Of a stretch of DNA of 64,000 nucleotides, positions 47,851-60,486 are shown in pieces. The number at the start of each line of letters is the position of its first letter. The stretch's first letter is position 1. The stretch is taken from positions 3,149,997 to 3,213,996 of the forward strand of contig NC_012871.2 of the NCBI RefSeq assembly GCF_000003195.3. The letters run 5' to 3'. This DNA comes from Sorghum bicolor (Eukaryota > Streptophyta > Magnoliopsida > Poales > Poaceae). The notes under the pieces are model-generated. The model saw nothing but the letters and a program-made list of their open reading frames with translations, was not told the DNA's origin and did no database searches. The translations under genes were made by a program, and so were the position numbers.

Positions 47851-49421
47851 TAGTCAAGTAACATACCTGATAACTTATCTGAAAATTTATTCCCTACACA
47901 GTCCTGAAGATCAACACCATCATCCTCTAAATGATTCACTGTGGCTGTGGGTGGAGCTTGTACTGCTACGTCCACACTGATTCTCTCTCCCTTGGGTGTG
48001 GTCACAACTACTACTTTCTCCTTGCACTTAATTTCCGTAGCATATTTCTTCATCCAATCCAAACCCAATATCACATCTATGCCTGAGGTTCTCATAACCA
48101 TGGGACTAACAGGGAAATCTACCCCCCTTAAAGAAAGACTTGCTGAGAGGCAACAATATGAAACTGGTATAGTCCCTCCCGGTGAGTTTACTAGCATATG
48201 GGTTTTCAGGGCAACTAGTGGTATGCTGTGAACTCTAACAAATGCTTGTGATATGAATGTATGCGAAGCTCCAGAATCAAATAAAACTGTAGCGGGAATA
48301 GAGTTGATACTGAACGTACCCATCATAATCTCCGGTCCCTCTTGTACTGTCTCTGCAGCCACATGGTTCACCTTTGCTCCATGAGAATTAGACTTTTGAT
48401 TGTTGTTCCGCTGGTTGAATCTCTCCGGGCAATCATATGACATATGACCTTCTTTCCCACAGCGAAAACACCTAGTAGGGGTATTGGGAGCACTTCTCTT
48501 CATAGAGGTGGCATTTGAATCTCCGGAGTGGGAAGTCTGCTGTCCACTCTGTTGATGATTAGGATTACGCTGAGATTGTTGGTTGCGATCCCATTGACTA
48601 ACTGGTCCCTGGAACCTCTGTTGATTGCTCTGCTGAGAATTGAAACGTTGGCGGTTGTTGCCTCCAGAACCTTGGGCTAACATTCTTCTCTTCTTATCTT
48701 GACCTTTACGCATGTTATCCAACACAATAGCACGGTTCACCAGAGCCTGGAATGTAGGGTAGGTATTTCCAGCCAGTTGCAACCTGAGTTCATAGTAAAG
48801 ACCTTTCATGAAGAGACGTTGTTTGTCAGCATCTTCTCTGACTTCGTTTGGAGCATAGCGAGCCAACTGCTCAAACATGTCATGATACTCAGCCACAGAC
48901 ATAGAACCCATCCTAAGAGATCTGAATTCTTCCTGCTTGAGCTCCATCATTCCTTCATTGATATGTCGCGCTCTAAAGTCTCTGCAAAATTCCAACCAAG
49001 TGACAGGAGGAGCATTGTTGGGACGAGCAGCTTGATATGACTCCCACCAGGTCTGAGCTGCTCCCTGAAGTTGTCCAGAAGCATACAACACCTTCTCCAA
49101 ATCATTGCATTGTGCTATGTTCAGTTGCCTCTCCACGGCACGTAACCAATCATCCGCCTCCATGGGATCAGCTGAGTGTGTAAAGACTGGGGGTCTTCCC
49201 TTCATAAACTCCCCCCGCTTGTCTCTCACATGAACTGGTGGTGGTGTCGGTGGAGGTTGTTGTTGCAGGTGCTGCATGAAAACGTGCATCATCTGGTTTT
49301 GGGTTTGCATGAGCTCCTCCACGGTGATTGGAGCATTGCCACCATTGTCATTGCCATTGCCACGGCCTCTGCCTCTGCCTCTTCCTCTTGCTGCCATCTG
49401 CATTCCAAGGTATATAAACAC
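47850..49421 (-). CDS. Gag-protease polyprotein of the gypsy element
   Basis: Gag packages the RNA and protease matures it. The open frame is 523 residues. An Arg/Gly-rich N terminus is followed by the retrotransposon gag core (about 80-220: DDWLRAVE, AAQTWWES, FRARH), a Gln/Asn-rich linker, a CCHC knuckle (C318, C321, H326, C331), and an aspartic protease with the DSGA active site at Asp382 and an ILGLDWM motif farther on. A start at the third Met (49397, MAARGRGR) is more likely than the first, since a GCAG acceptor-like sequence precedes it. The frame stops just after the protease, at the point where RT should begin. It looks functional as gag-protease. Confidence 0.92.
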   Translation of the reverse strand: MFIYLGMQMAARGRGRGRGRGNGNDNGGNAPITVEELMQTQNQMMHVFMQHLQQQPPPTPPPVHVRDKRGEFMKGRPPVFTHSADPMEADDWLRAVERQLNIAQCNDLEKVLYASGQLQGAAQTWWESYQAARPNNAPPVTWLEFCRDFRARHINEGMMELKQEEFRSLRMGSMSVAEYHDMFEQLARYAPNEVREDADKQRLFMKGLYYELRLQLAGNTYPTFQALVNRAIVLDNMRKGQDKKRRMLAQGSGGNNRQRFNSQQSNQQRFQGPVSQWDRNQQSQRNPNHQQSGQQTSHSGDSNATSMKRSAPNTPTRCFRCGKEGHMSYDCPERFNQRNNNQKSNSHGAKVNHVAAETVQEGPEIMMGTFSINSIPATVLFDSGASHTFISQAFVRVHSIPLVALKTHMLVNSPGGTIPVSYCCLSASLSLRGVDFPVSPMVMRTSGIDVILGLDWMKKYATEIKCKEKVVVVTTPKGERISVDVAVQAPPTATVNHLEDDGVDLQDCVGNKFSDKLSGMLLD

Positions 49422-50315
49422 ATCTTAGTAATGCCCAACATGACAATTACAAGAGTTAACCGAATCTGAAATTTTCTGGGTAACATCCAACGTCAGCAGG
49501 TCAGAAAATCAGTAATATCTCGAGTTCCAGAATTCAAAAGGATACATACTGTACACCGTTGGAAAGATAAAGAAATTGTCTACAACTTTCATTTAGATCA
49601 TATCACCAGATTCCAACGTGAGATTAACCAAAAACTGGGTACAACCGAAACTGTTCCAGAATTCCAGACTGCGCAGAAACCTCAACTTTAAACAGTCATA
49701 ACTCTCAGCTCATAATCGATGATATGGTCATTCTTGCGGCATTGGAAAGATATGGAAGTCTACTTGTTCCCAGAAAAATTTGATGGACATTGCATGAACA
49801 GATTTTGAGATGTACCAGATTCATTGCAGACTGCTCCATAAAACAGCAAAGGACAGAAACAGAATTTTAACCAACCCCAACTATTTAGTTCATTAATCCT
49901 TATGCCTTAAGCCTATAAACTAAATGAAATTGTAGAGGAAATCCACAAGATCATTGCACTCATTACAAAGATCCAAATCAAGCATAAGCATAATAACAAA
50001 CCAAACCAAGCATCAAAGGTTCACATTTCAAGCATTAACTCAACTTGCGGTACTATCGTTCTCTTCCTATTAAGGGCAAAGATTCCTAAAATTCTCTTTC
50101 AACTATGTAAGCAGGTGGTAAGAGAAGGTTCTAAAAGCATATTCAAAGCAAGGAGTGGGGATGAGAACAAGTCTTTAAAATAAACAACAAGGTGAAGATG
50201 AATAGGATATAGTGTAGAAGAAAATATCAAGGTTTATAGAGCAAGGATTTTATAGCAATTTCAAAACCTTAAGACGACCAATTTCTAACTAGGCTTGCGT
50301 CCGACAGTCAACAAA
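49422..50315 (-). other. 5' untranslated leader of the LTR element
   Basis: About 0.9 kb of non-coding sequence between the primer site and gag. It would contain the packaging signal. No second gene was seen. Confidence 0.6.
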
Positions 50316-50327
50316 GCTCTGATACCA
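50316..50327 (-). other. Primer-binding site, initiator Met tRNA
   Basis: On the minus strand TGGTATCAGAGC lies three bases inside the 5' LTR. It is complementary to the 3' end of plant initiator tRNA-Met, the usual primer for this clade. Confidence 0.9.
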
Positions 50328-50330
50328 ATT

Positions 50331-52796
50331 TGTCACACCCATATTTTAAGAACAAAATAGGATGCATAAAAGACTCATATGTGCCCCAGGAATAGTCGCA
50401 CACATAAGTAGACAAATCTCAAATGTACCATTGCAGTGTTTATTACATAGCGGAATATATATTGAATCACATAGTCTCATACAAAAATGATAGCATAAAG
50501 TAAACAACGCTCTCGACGGAAGCTCCACACAGGGACACTGTTGACTGGTTGACTCCAAACCTAGTACTCATAACGATAATCCTCATTCCAGCCATCTTCA
50601 TTATCATTTCCTGAGGTGTTGGGAAATTGCAAGAGTGAGCACATATCGTACTCAACAAGTATAACCAGGGGTTCATGAGGCTCAAATAGCTGACACTGGT
50701 TTGACTGCATTTAGCTTTTAATGGTGGATAGCATATTCATAGTTAAATAACAATTGTCAAGGTAGCATATATAATCCATTCATCCCATGATCAAGTGTAA
50801 GCATAATTAATCTCATAGCATAAACAATAATCAAATGAACATAACAACTTAATAAGCTCATCGTCGGCGCAGCAAGAACCCCCAAGGCCGCTCATAACCG
50901 TGAGCACGGCTAGCATACCAGTTTTACACTCTGCAGAGGTTGTACATCTTTACCCATGAGTCATGATTTACCCTTTCGCCCGAGGCCCGTCGACCTCTTA
51001 ACCCACTACCAAGGAAGGTCGGCAGGGATCACTATGAAGCCTTTCAAAAGTTCGTCTAACATGTTAGGGCCGCAAGGTTTCCTTTGCGAGCAGATATAGA
51101 TACCCCCCTTCCGAATGGCACAATGACGCGCAGCCTATACACATAGGGACAGGGGCTCGCACTATACCCGTGTCGGTTCAGCCCCTCTAGCGCCCTTTCG
51201 GGTAACCGCTAACAAGCTAGAAAAGGTCTCCATACTGAGCTAAAGCCAGAGCCATTATAGCCCTCATGGTTGCACTGTTGTCCCGGTGATCACTTACAGA
51301 CAAGATCTCATATAGTTATTTGTCATCTTATAACGTTCATTGCATAGCTATTAATCATCTTACAAGATCATGGATTATATCAAGCACTAGCACATCTACA
51401 CCAAATGCATATCAAGTAGGTAGCAAGGAATCCAGGTAACAATCATCTATGATTTTGCTAAGGTCGACAAGGTGATAGCATGCATATGATATATATGTGT
51501 AATTATAAGTGAGTAGGTAACAAGGATAATCCCAAGTTATACTTGCCTTGACCAAAGCTCTCCTGAGCCCGCTGGTCTTCAAAAGCTTGGTCTTGATCAC
51601 CAACGTACAGCTCACCGTCTATTCCCAAACATCAATCAACAACACGCAATCCAATGGAGACAATCATACACAAAGCAAACAAGGTATAATTAGAACATTA
51701 CACCAAACAGTGGTAAAACAAATATAAAAGTTTATCAAAATATTCTACGCAGCGCTACGATCACACAAACGTAAAGTTCACGAAAATCGGAATTAAAACG
51801 GTGAAGTTATGAATTTTCTAAGATTTCCTATAGGTAAATAATTAATTAAATGCTACTGCAGAAATAAAAAGTTTCAAAACAGTAAACTAATATTTCTAAC
51901 ATGTAGAGCATGTAATTACGAACCTAACACAATTTGAATGGGCAAAAACGGAGTTAAAATGAATATTTTATGAGCAAAACCAAATCAGTGGCAGTTATGT
52001 AATTTCTGTAAACGCCTTTCAGCACAGCCCGGCCGGTTTCCAGCCCCGGCACGGTGGGCGCGCCACCGGAAGCTCGTCGGCGCACAGTGACTTCTCGTTT
52101 CCGAGCACCGTTTCGAGAAAGAAAAACACCGGGATGAAGAGGAGCTCACCACGATCTCTTCTAAGCGCTTGGTTGGGTCCGAGAGATGACGAAGACGGCT
52201 CGCGGCGTGCGGAAAGCGTGCTGCTCCGGCGAGGTCCGATTTCGCGAAGTCTAGGGCGGCTGGAGCTTGGTTTCGCGATTAAAATGCACACGCAGGACGC
52301 GGGGTTGACCTAGGGGCTTATATAGGCGCCGTTTAGCCGATTTGGTAAGAAATCGTGCTTACCCGGATTCGGTTCGGCGCTGGGAAATTTTCCCGCCCGA
52401 AACCGGCTCGTCCACGCTGAGGAGAAGAACGAAGGCGCTGCTGACATGTGGGGCACGCGCGTCAGCCAGGGAGGGGGAAGGAGGCGCGCGCGCTGGGCTG
52501 CCTGGCCGCAGGTGGGCCGCGCTAGCGGGGCTGCAGGGGTTCGGCTGTTGTTTTTTTTTTTTTAATTTTCCAAAGCCTTTTAAAATCAAATTTTGAGAGC
52601 AAATAAAATCCAACAAATACCAGCAGCACAAATAAATAAAGATGCTCCAGCATGAATGCTCAATCAAGGTTGCTAAACCTATAATGAATTTTAATTCCCA
52701 CACAATTATTTAGTTGCTAGATTTCTATGCCCACAAAAGTACTTAAATAAATTAAATTAAATCCTATTATTTAAAAATCAAATTTTGGGTGTTACA
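50331..52796 (-). repeat. LTR (5' LTR relative to transcription)
   Basis: 2466 bp, nearly identical to the other LTR. The promoter for the element would be here: a minus-strand TATATAAG box at about 52318-52325. Confidence 0.96.
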
Positions 52797-52801
52797 AGTT
52801 A

Positions 52802-54817
52802 TCCCTTGTTACTGTTGACGTTGGCGTTCATTCATAGATGGATTGTTATTGCTGGGAGAGTGGGAGATAGACGATGATGATTCTGTGTGGATTAGCCAGC
52901 TATAGCTATATCTATATATGTAAAGATTAAATATTTGTCATATATATATGTATATATGGAAATCGCCGTGTCGAGCTTGATATCTCTCTAGCAAGCTAGC
53001 TATAGTTACCCCTCGATTGTATTGTCTCTTGTATTTTAACTTAAAAGAGGATAAGGTTCTTCAGATAGAAGAGGGAAATTATAGAGTGGGCCGGTGCATG
53101 CATGTGCCCATCCAGATCGAGTCAACTCGATCGACGTGTGTGCCGATCGATCAGCGGAGCAACGGTGCATCAGTCTCAACAGCGACGCGACGGTGCTTCG
53201 TCATCTCATTCAGTCTGTATCTGCAATGCAACTGCTGTGCAGGCGCAAGTTGAAGTTGGACACGGCGGACGACAGGGCGCGGCGTCGGCTCGCCGATCGA
53301 TCACTGCTGATGGATCGACGAGGACCACGGCACCACCGTACCCTACCACCAGATCGGACCACCGGAGAAAGCCACGGTCTCGGTGCATGTTTTATAAAAA
53401 TGTCATATATATATATATTAAATAAGATGTTACATAAGTAAAATTGCTGACTTGACAGAGTCATTAAATGAAGAAGATTCATAAAATAAGAGAAGAATTT
53501 TATCCCTATAAAACTCATATAGCTCAGCCATAAAACTAAGACTGCGAGTTAAAGGATGGCAGCTACCGGCAGGCATGCATGCATTTCGTGCAATCATCCA
53601 GCGATACGAGGTGTCCCTTGAGAGAGACAATACAAATTAAACCGCATGCATGGGCACACAGCAGGGACGACCCTAGCTTCTTCCCTGCTGCTTCCTCTCA
53701 CATGCATAAAACGTGATACACAACCAACAAACAATGACCGAAACTCAACGAAGTATATATGCGTTGAGCTTATCAGCATTTTGTTCGCTTGAATTTATCA
53801 GCCAAATCTGTTAGATATTCAGCAGTATTTTTCTCTCACAACAAATCAACGAACTGTACTTTCTGTCATGACTTATCACCAGTCCTTTTAGATTATGTGT
53901 AGTATATAGTTAAATTTCTAGAGCTTAAGACCATATAATATTACTATACTATTTTTCATCGAATATATTTTCACACCATTTTTTCAAAAATGTTAACTAA
54001 GAAATATTTCCTTTGTCCTAAAATAGTATTTTCATTTGTCATAAGTCAACCCATCTTAAGTTTGATCAAATTTTTAAAAAGAACAGTGATATTTTTGACA
54101 TCTTATAAGCTCCATTAGAAACATTATGGAATGTGTTTTTATAACTTACCTTTTTGAGATGGTAGAAATTATTGTTTCCCTATAATTTTACTCAAACATA
54201 AAGGTTAGTTCATTGACTTAGGAGTTAAGATAGATAACAAATAGCGAAAGACATATGTGTAAAAGAACGGGTCATGTCCTCACTCCTCAATGAGTAGTGG
54301 CAGGTAATCGACCATATATATGCAATGCGAGAAATCTGCAGATGTGATTCCGGAACAGTATTGTGGGGTGTGAGCGAGAAAACGACCGCAAATACTATTC
54401 AAAAGATTTCAAAGGGTGTGTCCTTGTTCCAACTTCTCCGACGGAACAACTTTCAGCAATTATTCTACATTTCTACTATAAAGAATTGCCCCACAGTGGA
54501 AAAACATAACTATGACAGGAACGTCTAACTGTTCAGAGTCAGTTTCGAAGTCTACATAGTCTGCGATGCTGATGCAGACAGGTCTATCTACAGCGCCTTC
54601 TGCTTGTATTTTATATCACTGACTGATACAATCGCTGATGCGAGATCATTTACCTTATTAAATAACTAGTGTAGTTGGTTTGAACTTCCAATTGATCCAA
54701 ATAATGCAGTTCATAATCCGAATTTTAATTATCCAACCACCCGGTTTATAAAATGCACATAAGCTGCTGCCCTGACCTATTACTGTCAGATACTATAATT
54801 AAGGTGGAGCACTGGAT
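52802..54817. other. Intergenic; no supported gene
   Basis: Overlapping short open frames at 53017-53441 cover a GC-rich patch of unknown origin. A short hAT-like MITE remnant (GTTCGCTTGAATTTATCAGC) sits near 53779-53870, and a degenerate Stowaway-like end near 54010. Confidence 0.35.
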
Positions 54818-55323
54818 ACTAGCACAATAAAGTTCTATACAAGCGGTTCCAAATCTATTTCTACAGGTGTTTTTCCACATCCGCCACGGCGCCACTGTTG
54901 GAAGCTAGTGGAAATGAAACTTTCCACTGGCGGTTAATTCGAGACCTACAACTTTTATTTTGACGGTTTTTTTTCATACGATGTCATTTGAAAAACTAAA
55001 AAAATCAATTTCAAATTATTTCTACAGGCATTTTTTTTAACAAACCGCCACTAGAAATTTTATTTTTTAGTGGCGGTTCCAAACCGCCTTTAGAAATATA
55101 GGACTTCTACAGACGGTTCTATTAGGATAACCACAAGTGAAAATGGATTTTCAATGACGGTTTTCTTAAGAGAACTGCCTGTGAAAATGCACCATCCAGT
55201 GAAAATAGTTTTCTACTGGCGGTTCTTGAGTCAGGCCCGCCGATTTCTTTTCACAGACGTTTTTTAAATGGAACCGCCTGTAAAAAAAATTCACCTCCAA
55301 CATAAAGCTTTTTTTGTACTAGT
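54818..55323. mobile_element. Non-autonomous CACTA-like element
   Basis: Degenerate inverted ends (ACTAGCACAATAAAG and its partner CTTTTTTTGTACTAGT) enclose at least eight copies of a GGCGGTT/AACCGCC-type motif in both orientations. Such clustered subterminal repeats are typical of CACTA elements. The outermost C and a clean duplication are not visible. No transposase is present. Confidence 0.5.
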
Positions 55324-56455
55324 AGGAGCATGTTGATTCCCCCTCATAATTTTGCGAATGCCAAATGGGACCGAAAATAACACAAAAAAAATCTTGAATA
55401 TGAAAATATCATAGCAACAAGGAACTAAAGCAAGCACTGCCAAAATTAATGCTAACAAATACTTGTCAAATCAGAAAAAATGCACCACCCACAATGCAAG
55501 TTGACATGATTGAAGCATTCTAGAATACATTCCCTTTCGAGACATTGTCGTGTTCAGCTGTCAAAGCAATAGCAGTATAGCACGATGTTTGAACGATAAC
55601 ATGACTATGGTGCAAAGAACCAAAGTTCCTCCCCTCAAACTGGAACTCGACACACCTACCAATCCAATCAAGATCTTAGTTGACCTTTGAGCCTCTGAGA
55701 TGACTCATTTAGCTCCACACATCGGTACTTAACAACAAGAAGATAAGATCAGACTAGTGTCTGGAAAAGACATAAGTTATGTTTTAGTGGAAGCCACATC
55801 TTCAGCGAGGAAAGTGACTGTGTCGATGGATAATTTCTAGATGTGAATGATAATACATTTTAACCAAATCATTTTACGGCAGTAACACGCGACATGTAGG
55901 CCCAACGCTATCATGCATGGTCCATGTGCCACATTGGGTGTATCAATTTCATTGGTTAGCTAGTAAGCTTAGGCCAAACCACAACAACATTTCAACTGGT
56001 TTGTTGTAGAAATTTTTGGCAGAAGGTGTGGTGCAAAATTTTTGTGCCACTACCTGACGCCACCACAGGTACGTGCCATGTGACGGAATGTGTCTACGAA
56101 GCAAACATGTCATATTCCCAAATTTTCACCAAAATCTTTCAAATATATATGCAGTGCTCTTCTTTCTTCTTACACAGATAAGGGAGATAATCCGATTCCA
56201 CTTTCAAAATTCAACAATTTTGTCAATTTCTCATGTACTCCCTCCGGTCGTATTTCCTTACCGTCTTAGACAAGCAAATTGACATGCAGTTAGGTCATTC
56301 TCAATGAAAGTTTTACATATTTTGGAAACAGTGCATAAGAGTTTTACAGAGCTGAAACTCTCTCTACTCCTATAAAACTCTTATCATCTCTTTCTTCATT
56401 ACTACAGCACCACATCAACATATTTAATGTGCATGAAACTCTCATAAAACTGGCC
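55324..56455. other. Intergenic, nothing recognised
   Basis: AT-rich sequence; a lone Stowaway-like end (CTCCCTCCGGTCG) occurs near 56237. Confidence 0.35.
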
Positions 56456-57455
56456 TTAGCACACCTAGTGTCCTACTAACTAATTTCTTATTAAAAAATG
56501 ACCTACTAACTAATAGATATACACACTACAAAAGGATCATGCTGTCACTGTTGGCGGTATACTAGACCACAAGTATACTAGGCTGTAATCACCAAGAGGA
56601 GGTTTCTCTTTTCTTTAAACCGTGTCAAGACTCAAGAGTTGAAGGGGTGAAAAGTGCATGCATCCAGTCAATGAGGCACGTTACCTTATCCTGCTACGTA
56701 CAAAGATTTGTTTAACCGTTTCTGCTGGTTGGTTGCTGCAGAGCTACACTGCCTCCCTCTCTGAATATTAATTCAGAAGCGTGCATGAATGCATATACAG
56801 ACACGCGTACAAAGTAATTAAACTAGTGTCAATGATTCCAACATATTTTAACTGCATTATTATGCATTCAGTACCGACCTTCTCCAGGTCTTGCTGTGTA
56901 GTAGCGATGTATACATTGGGCTTGACACTTGGTGATAGGTAGGCACCGTGGAGGTTAAAATACAGGTGCCATGATTGGCCGTTTTATAATCTCCCAGTTG
57001 TATTAACATGCACGCTGACTTGCTCTATCTTGTAGCTTGCCTGACTGAATCTTATTATGTGTAGTAGTGGTCAAGTGGATGATGCAAGTTAATTAAACTG
57101 GGAAAATCATCAAGGGGTTAATGAGATTTTTACACTCAACTGAAAGTACTCCCTCCATACCTATAAAGAAAATCGTTTAGGATAACGACACTGTCTCCAA
57201 AGCCTAACTTTGACTCTTTGTTATTCATCAAAAAGTGGTATATGTATATTTTTATAAAAGTATTTTTCAAGACAAATCAATTCATATGGTTTTCATATTT
57301 TCAAACTTAACAACTTAAAAAATATTTATGATTTATATTCCCAATGTTTAACCCAAACCTTATCCAAAACGACTTTCTTTATAGGTATATATAAAGGAAC
57401 TACTATACCAATTAACAAAACCTCCGAAACCTAGACCTTTTTCATAAATAGCGTC
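56456..57455. repeat. Segmental duplication, copy A
   Basis: Collinear with 62826-63775 over many blocks, including ACTACAAAAGGATCATGCTG, GTGCATGCATCCAGTCAATG and TTGGCCGTTTTATAATCTCC. Copy A contains a Stowaway element (57149-57400) that copy B lacks. No open frame is conserved, so this is probably non-coding or regulatory sequence. Confidence 0.85.
57149..57400. mobile_element. Stowaway MITE inserted in duplication copy A
   Basis: CTCCCTCCATACCTATAAAG and the inverted CTTTATAGGTATATATAAAG-type end, with TA on both sides. It is absent at the matching place in copy B, which shows insertion after duplication. Confidence 0.8.
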
Positions 57456-58147
57456 TCTCTCCTTATATTTCTACCCACCTTAATTTTTGTCCTTTAGATC
57501 TACATTAAAATTAGATCCAACGCATCTAAATTTTCTACCGTACGTGATCTAACAAGTGGATCCAGCCGTAAAACTTGTAAACGTTTACCTGTGTTTCTCT
57601 TTTACAGACGGCTGCGCGTCGCGTTTTTTTTTTCCACCGCGAAACTTGTTTCTCCATTCCTGTGCATGCATGTCCGCGAAACTTGTAAACCCCTCCCGAG
57701 CACTGATTTTCGATCTGACATATTTCTTTCTATACTTTTCTTGACCTTTTGTCGTCTGCTAATGCTATTTGCATGGATGTTTGGAGGCAAACGGATATTT
57801 CTTACGTAATGTTGCACCGTGTTGACAGATGCATTCCTGCAGAGAGCAAGAGAGGGCACATCCGCACATCGATCGTCTCCTGCTGGCTGCTGCTACAAGA
57901 ACGGCACTGGAACAAAACATGAGAGCTGGTTTGGTGCCAACTTTTATAATGGCATACATATATATAAGAGCTTGGACGAGGTGCACATGCACAGGAGTCC
58001 TAGGGTGCATGCTGTTGCTGCTGCATTAAGGCACACAGAGGAGTGCACCACCTCATGTAAAAGATATTGGAGAAATTAATTTAGTTTAAACCAATTTAGA
58101 TGAGCCTGAGTCTCGTAGTTTAGATCAAGTTATATATAGTATTCTTA
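57456..58147. other. Intergenic, nothing recognised
   Basis: Short open frames on both strands at 57556-58079 lack any domain. Confidence 0.35.
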
Positions 58148-58394
58148 GGCCTTGTTTAGTTCACCCAAAAGCCTAAAAACTTTTCAAGATTCCCCGTCAC
58201 ATCGAATCTTGCGGCACATGCATGGAGCATTAAATATAGATAAAAATAAAAACTAATTACACAGTTTGTCTGTAAATCGCGAGATGAATCTTTTGAGCCT
58301 ACTTACTCTATGATTGGACAATGTTTGTCAAATAAAAACGAAAATGCTACGATGCTCTAATTAACCCAAAAAATTTTGGGAACTAAACAAGGCC
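58148..58394. mobile_element. Tourist-like MITE
   Basis: GGCCTTGTTTAGTTC and inverted AACTAAACAAGGCC; TTA duplicated at 58145-58147 and 58395-58397. A well-preserved copy. Confidence 0.92.
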
Positions 58395-60486
58395 TTAATT
58401 GGCACTTCAGTAGTACTTTTAACTAATGCATTTGTATATGGGAGACATAACATAAGGTAAGGTTTGAAATGTAAGTTGCATACCCTGATCCAATTTGGGT
58501 AGAATACACACCTTTGACGACTAATAAACTATTGTGAGTCTAATAATTCAATTTTATGTACTCAATTTTTAAAGTTCTGGAGAACTGAGAAATCAAGATA
58601 AAATTATATGGGATTCTAAGAGCAACTCCAAGAGACTCACATATTTTTACACATGATTTCTATGGGAGTAGCTCATATTTCTATTAAAAGTTATGAAAAG
58701 TACATATATATCCATGTCTTGTGTGTACTCTAGAGAGATATTCTCGTTTTCTATATTTGGTTAGCGAGAAATACGGAATAGAAGATGATTGTATTTCGAT
58801 AACCAAATAAAAATGTTGTAGGAGGTTTTTTTTATCAAAAAAATATCAGCATTAGATATTGGAATGCACTTTATAAGCTGGTTTGGTGCGTATAACTCGA
58901 CGATCAGTACTTAAATTTTAGCTTGTGTCTAATTCTAGTTAGCCAGCTAGTTTGAACTGGCAAGCAAGCGCTTTAGTTTCAAAGATAAGCTGTTAGGCAC
59001 GACGTTGGGGTTGGAGTGGTAGCCATCGCCTGCCAAAGTGAAGGACGATACTGTGATTGTGATTGTGATTGGTTAGTTTCAGATACTTGTTGCATTGGTC
59101 ACATCTTTACCTGCACAGACCGCACGATCGAGATACCAGTGGCAGTGCACATGCGCATATATTTGTTCACACAGGATCCTCTATCAGACCGGATCGGAAG
59201 TGGTTGCATGAAGAATCGAGGTGCTGCATATGTTTCATTCATATCGCTGAAAATACAGATATTCAGGTAACTCGATCGTTGTTTCTTGCTTTCGCAGATG
59301 AATTAAGGAACACGAACGGGGAGGAGCCAGCGAGATCTCTCAAACTGTATCGTAAAAGCCTGCCGCCAGCAGAGACGATCGATGAACGACGATTGACGTG
59401 CATAACATGATACACTTAAATTTCCAGGTTCGTTGAAGATGCTGCGGATGGATGAGTCGTGTTCACGGGTTGGAATGATACGGTACGGTGGATTGTATTA
59501 CACATCAGTATACAAGATGTGTGCCCGCGCGTCCTGCTAGGCCGAATGGCCGTGCAGCTCCTGTGGGGCTGTGCGAGTGACAGGGTGATCGACTGCCAGT
59601 GGCGAAGCTACCTGCATATAGTGTTGTGGATGCGGATGCATCCACAAAATTTTTGAATATTAGTAAATAGAGTTAAATTTTTATCATAGTTACAACTCAA
59701 ATCTATACATCTACAAAGCAACCACACCTTCACACAGATTTACTTTAGGTTCGCCACTGTACCTGCCTGCCCTGGCAGTGCAAGAAGGCAAGCACGTGCT
59801 CGATCCATCAGTGCCCTGCCTATACGACTCCACTACTTGATATGTATGCATGCAATGCATCAATAGCAAGCTAGCTGGCTGCGAGATATATGCATGGCTA
59901 GCTATGATATGCACGAATGCATGCAAATAAAGACGATTGTTACACGTCCCCGTCGTACGTATACGTCGTTCTTGGCTTCTTGCTGGCACGATCGAGATGC
60001 CTCTTGAGCCCATGCATATCCATGCATCATGTTAATTACTGCGTTGCCACGAACGTGTGCATCCATCCCTCCTCTCGTCATGTCATGTGCATACCACAGT
60101 GCGCAGCAAATAAAACTGACACGTACGTACGTCCATCAGATATACGGAGTATATATGCATATGCTGCACCCCTTCACGTACACGATTTCATTTGGCCACG
60201 GCTGCACAGCTGCATGCATGCAGTGTGCCCCAATTAAGTCAGTGTGACGGCGTGCTACGCTGTACGTAGGCTGTAGCTCGATCGATCGATATATATATCG
60301 TCGATCGGCGGCCCAGTAAGTTCCAAAGCAAGCCGTTATTACTAGCTAGTACTTTCGTCGTGTAATCAGATCGTGATGGCCCTGATCGTGTCTGCCTGTC
60401 GTCGCCTCAGCTTGCCGCAACAGGCTAGGCAGCGGGCAACGCCACTGCCTAGCTATGGTGGCGTACGTCTTCTCTGCCGCTCTAGG
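58395..60486. other. Intergenic; no supported gene
   Basis: Open frames at 59016-59410 and 59711-60237 show no known domain. A 9-bp inverted repeat GCTAGGCAG/CTGCCTAGC lies at 60424-60453. Many CATGCA (RY-type) motifs occur near 59840-60220. Confidence 0.35.

Larger units (their letters stand above)
45232..52796 (-). mobile_element. Ty3/gypsy LTR retrotransposon with gag-protease only
   Basis: Two 2.47-kb direct repeats begin TGT and end ACA, and the target duplication AGTTA is perfect (45227-45231 and 52797-52801). Transcription runs on the minus strand. The primer site next to the right LTR matches initiator Met tRNA, and a purine tract adjoins the left LTR. The internal region is only 2.6 kb: gag and protease are open, while nearly all of the polymerase (RT, RNase H, integrase) is missing. 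The element could move only with enzymes supplied by a relative. Confidence 0.95.

Noticed and set aside
53017..53441. Possible small gene on the + strand
   Set aside because: Two frames stay open over the same GC-rich patch, with no domain and no convincing promoter or splice sites.
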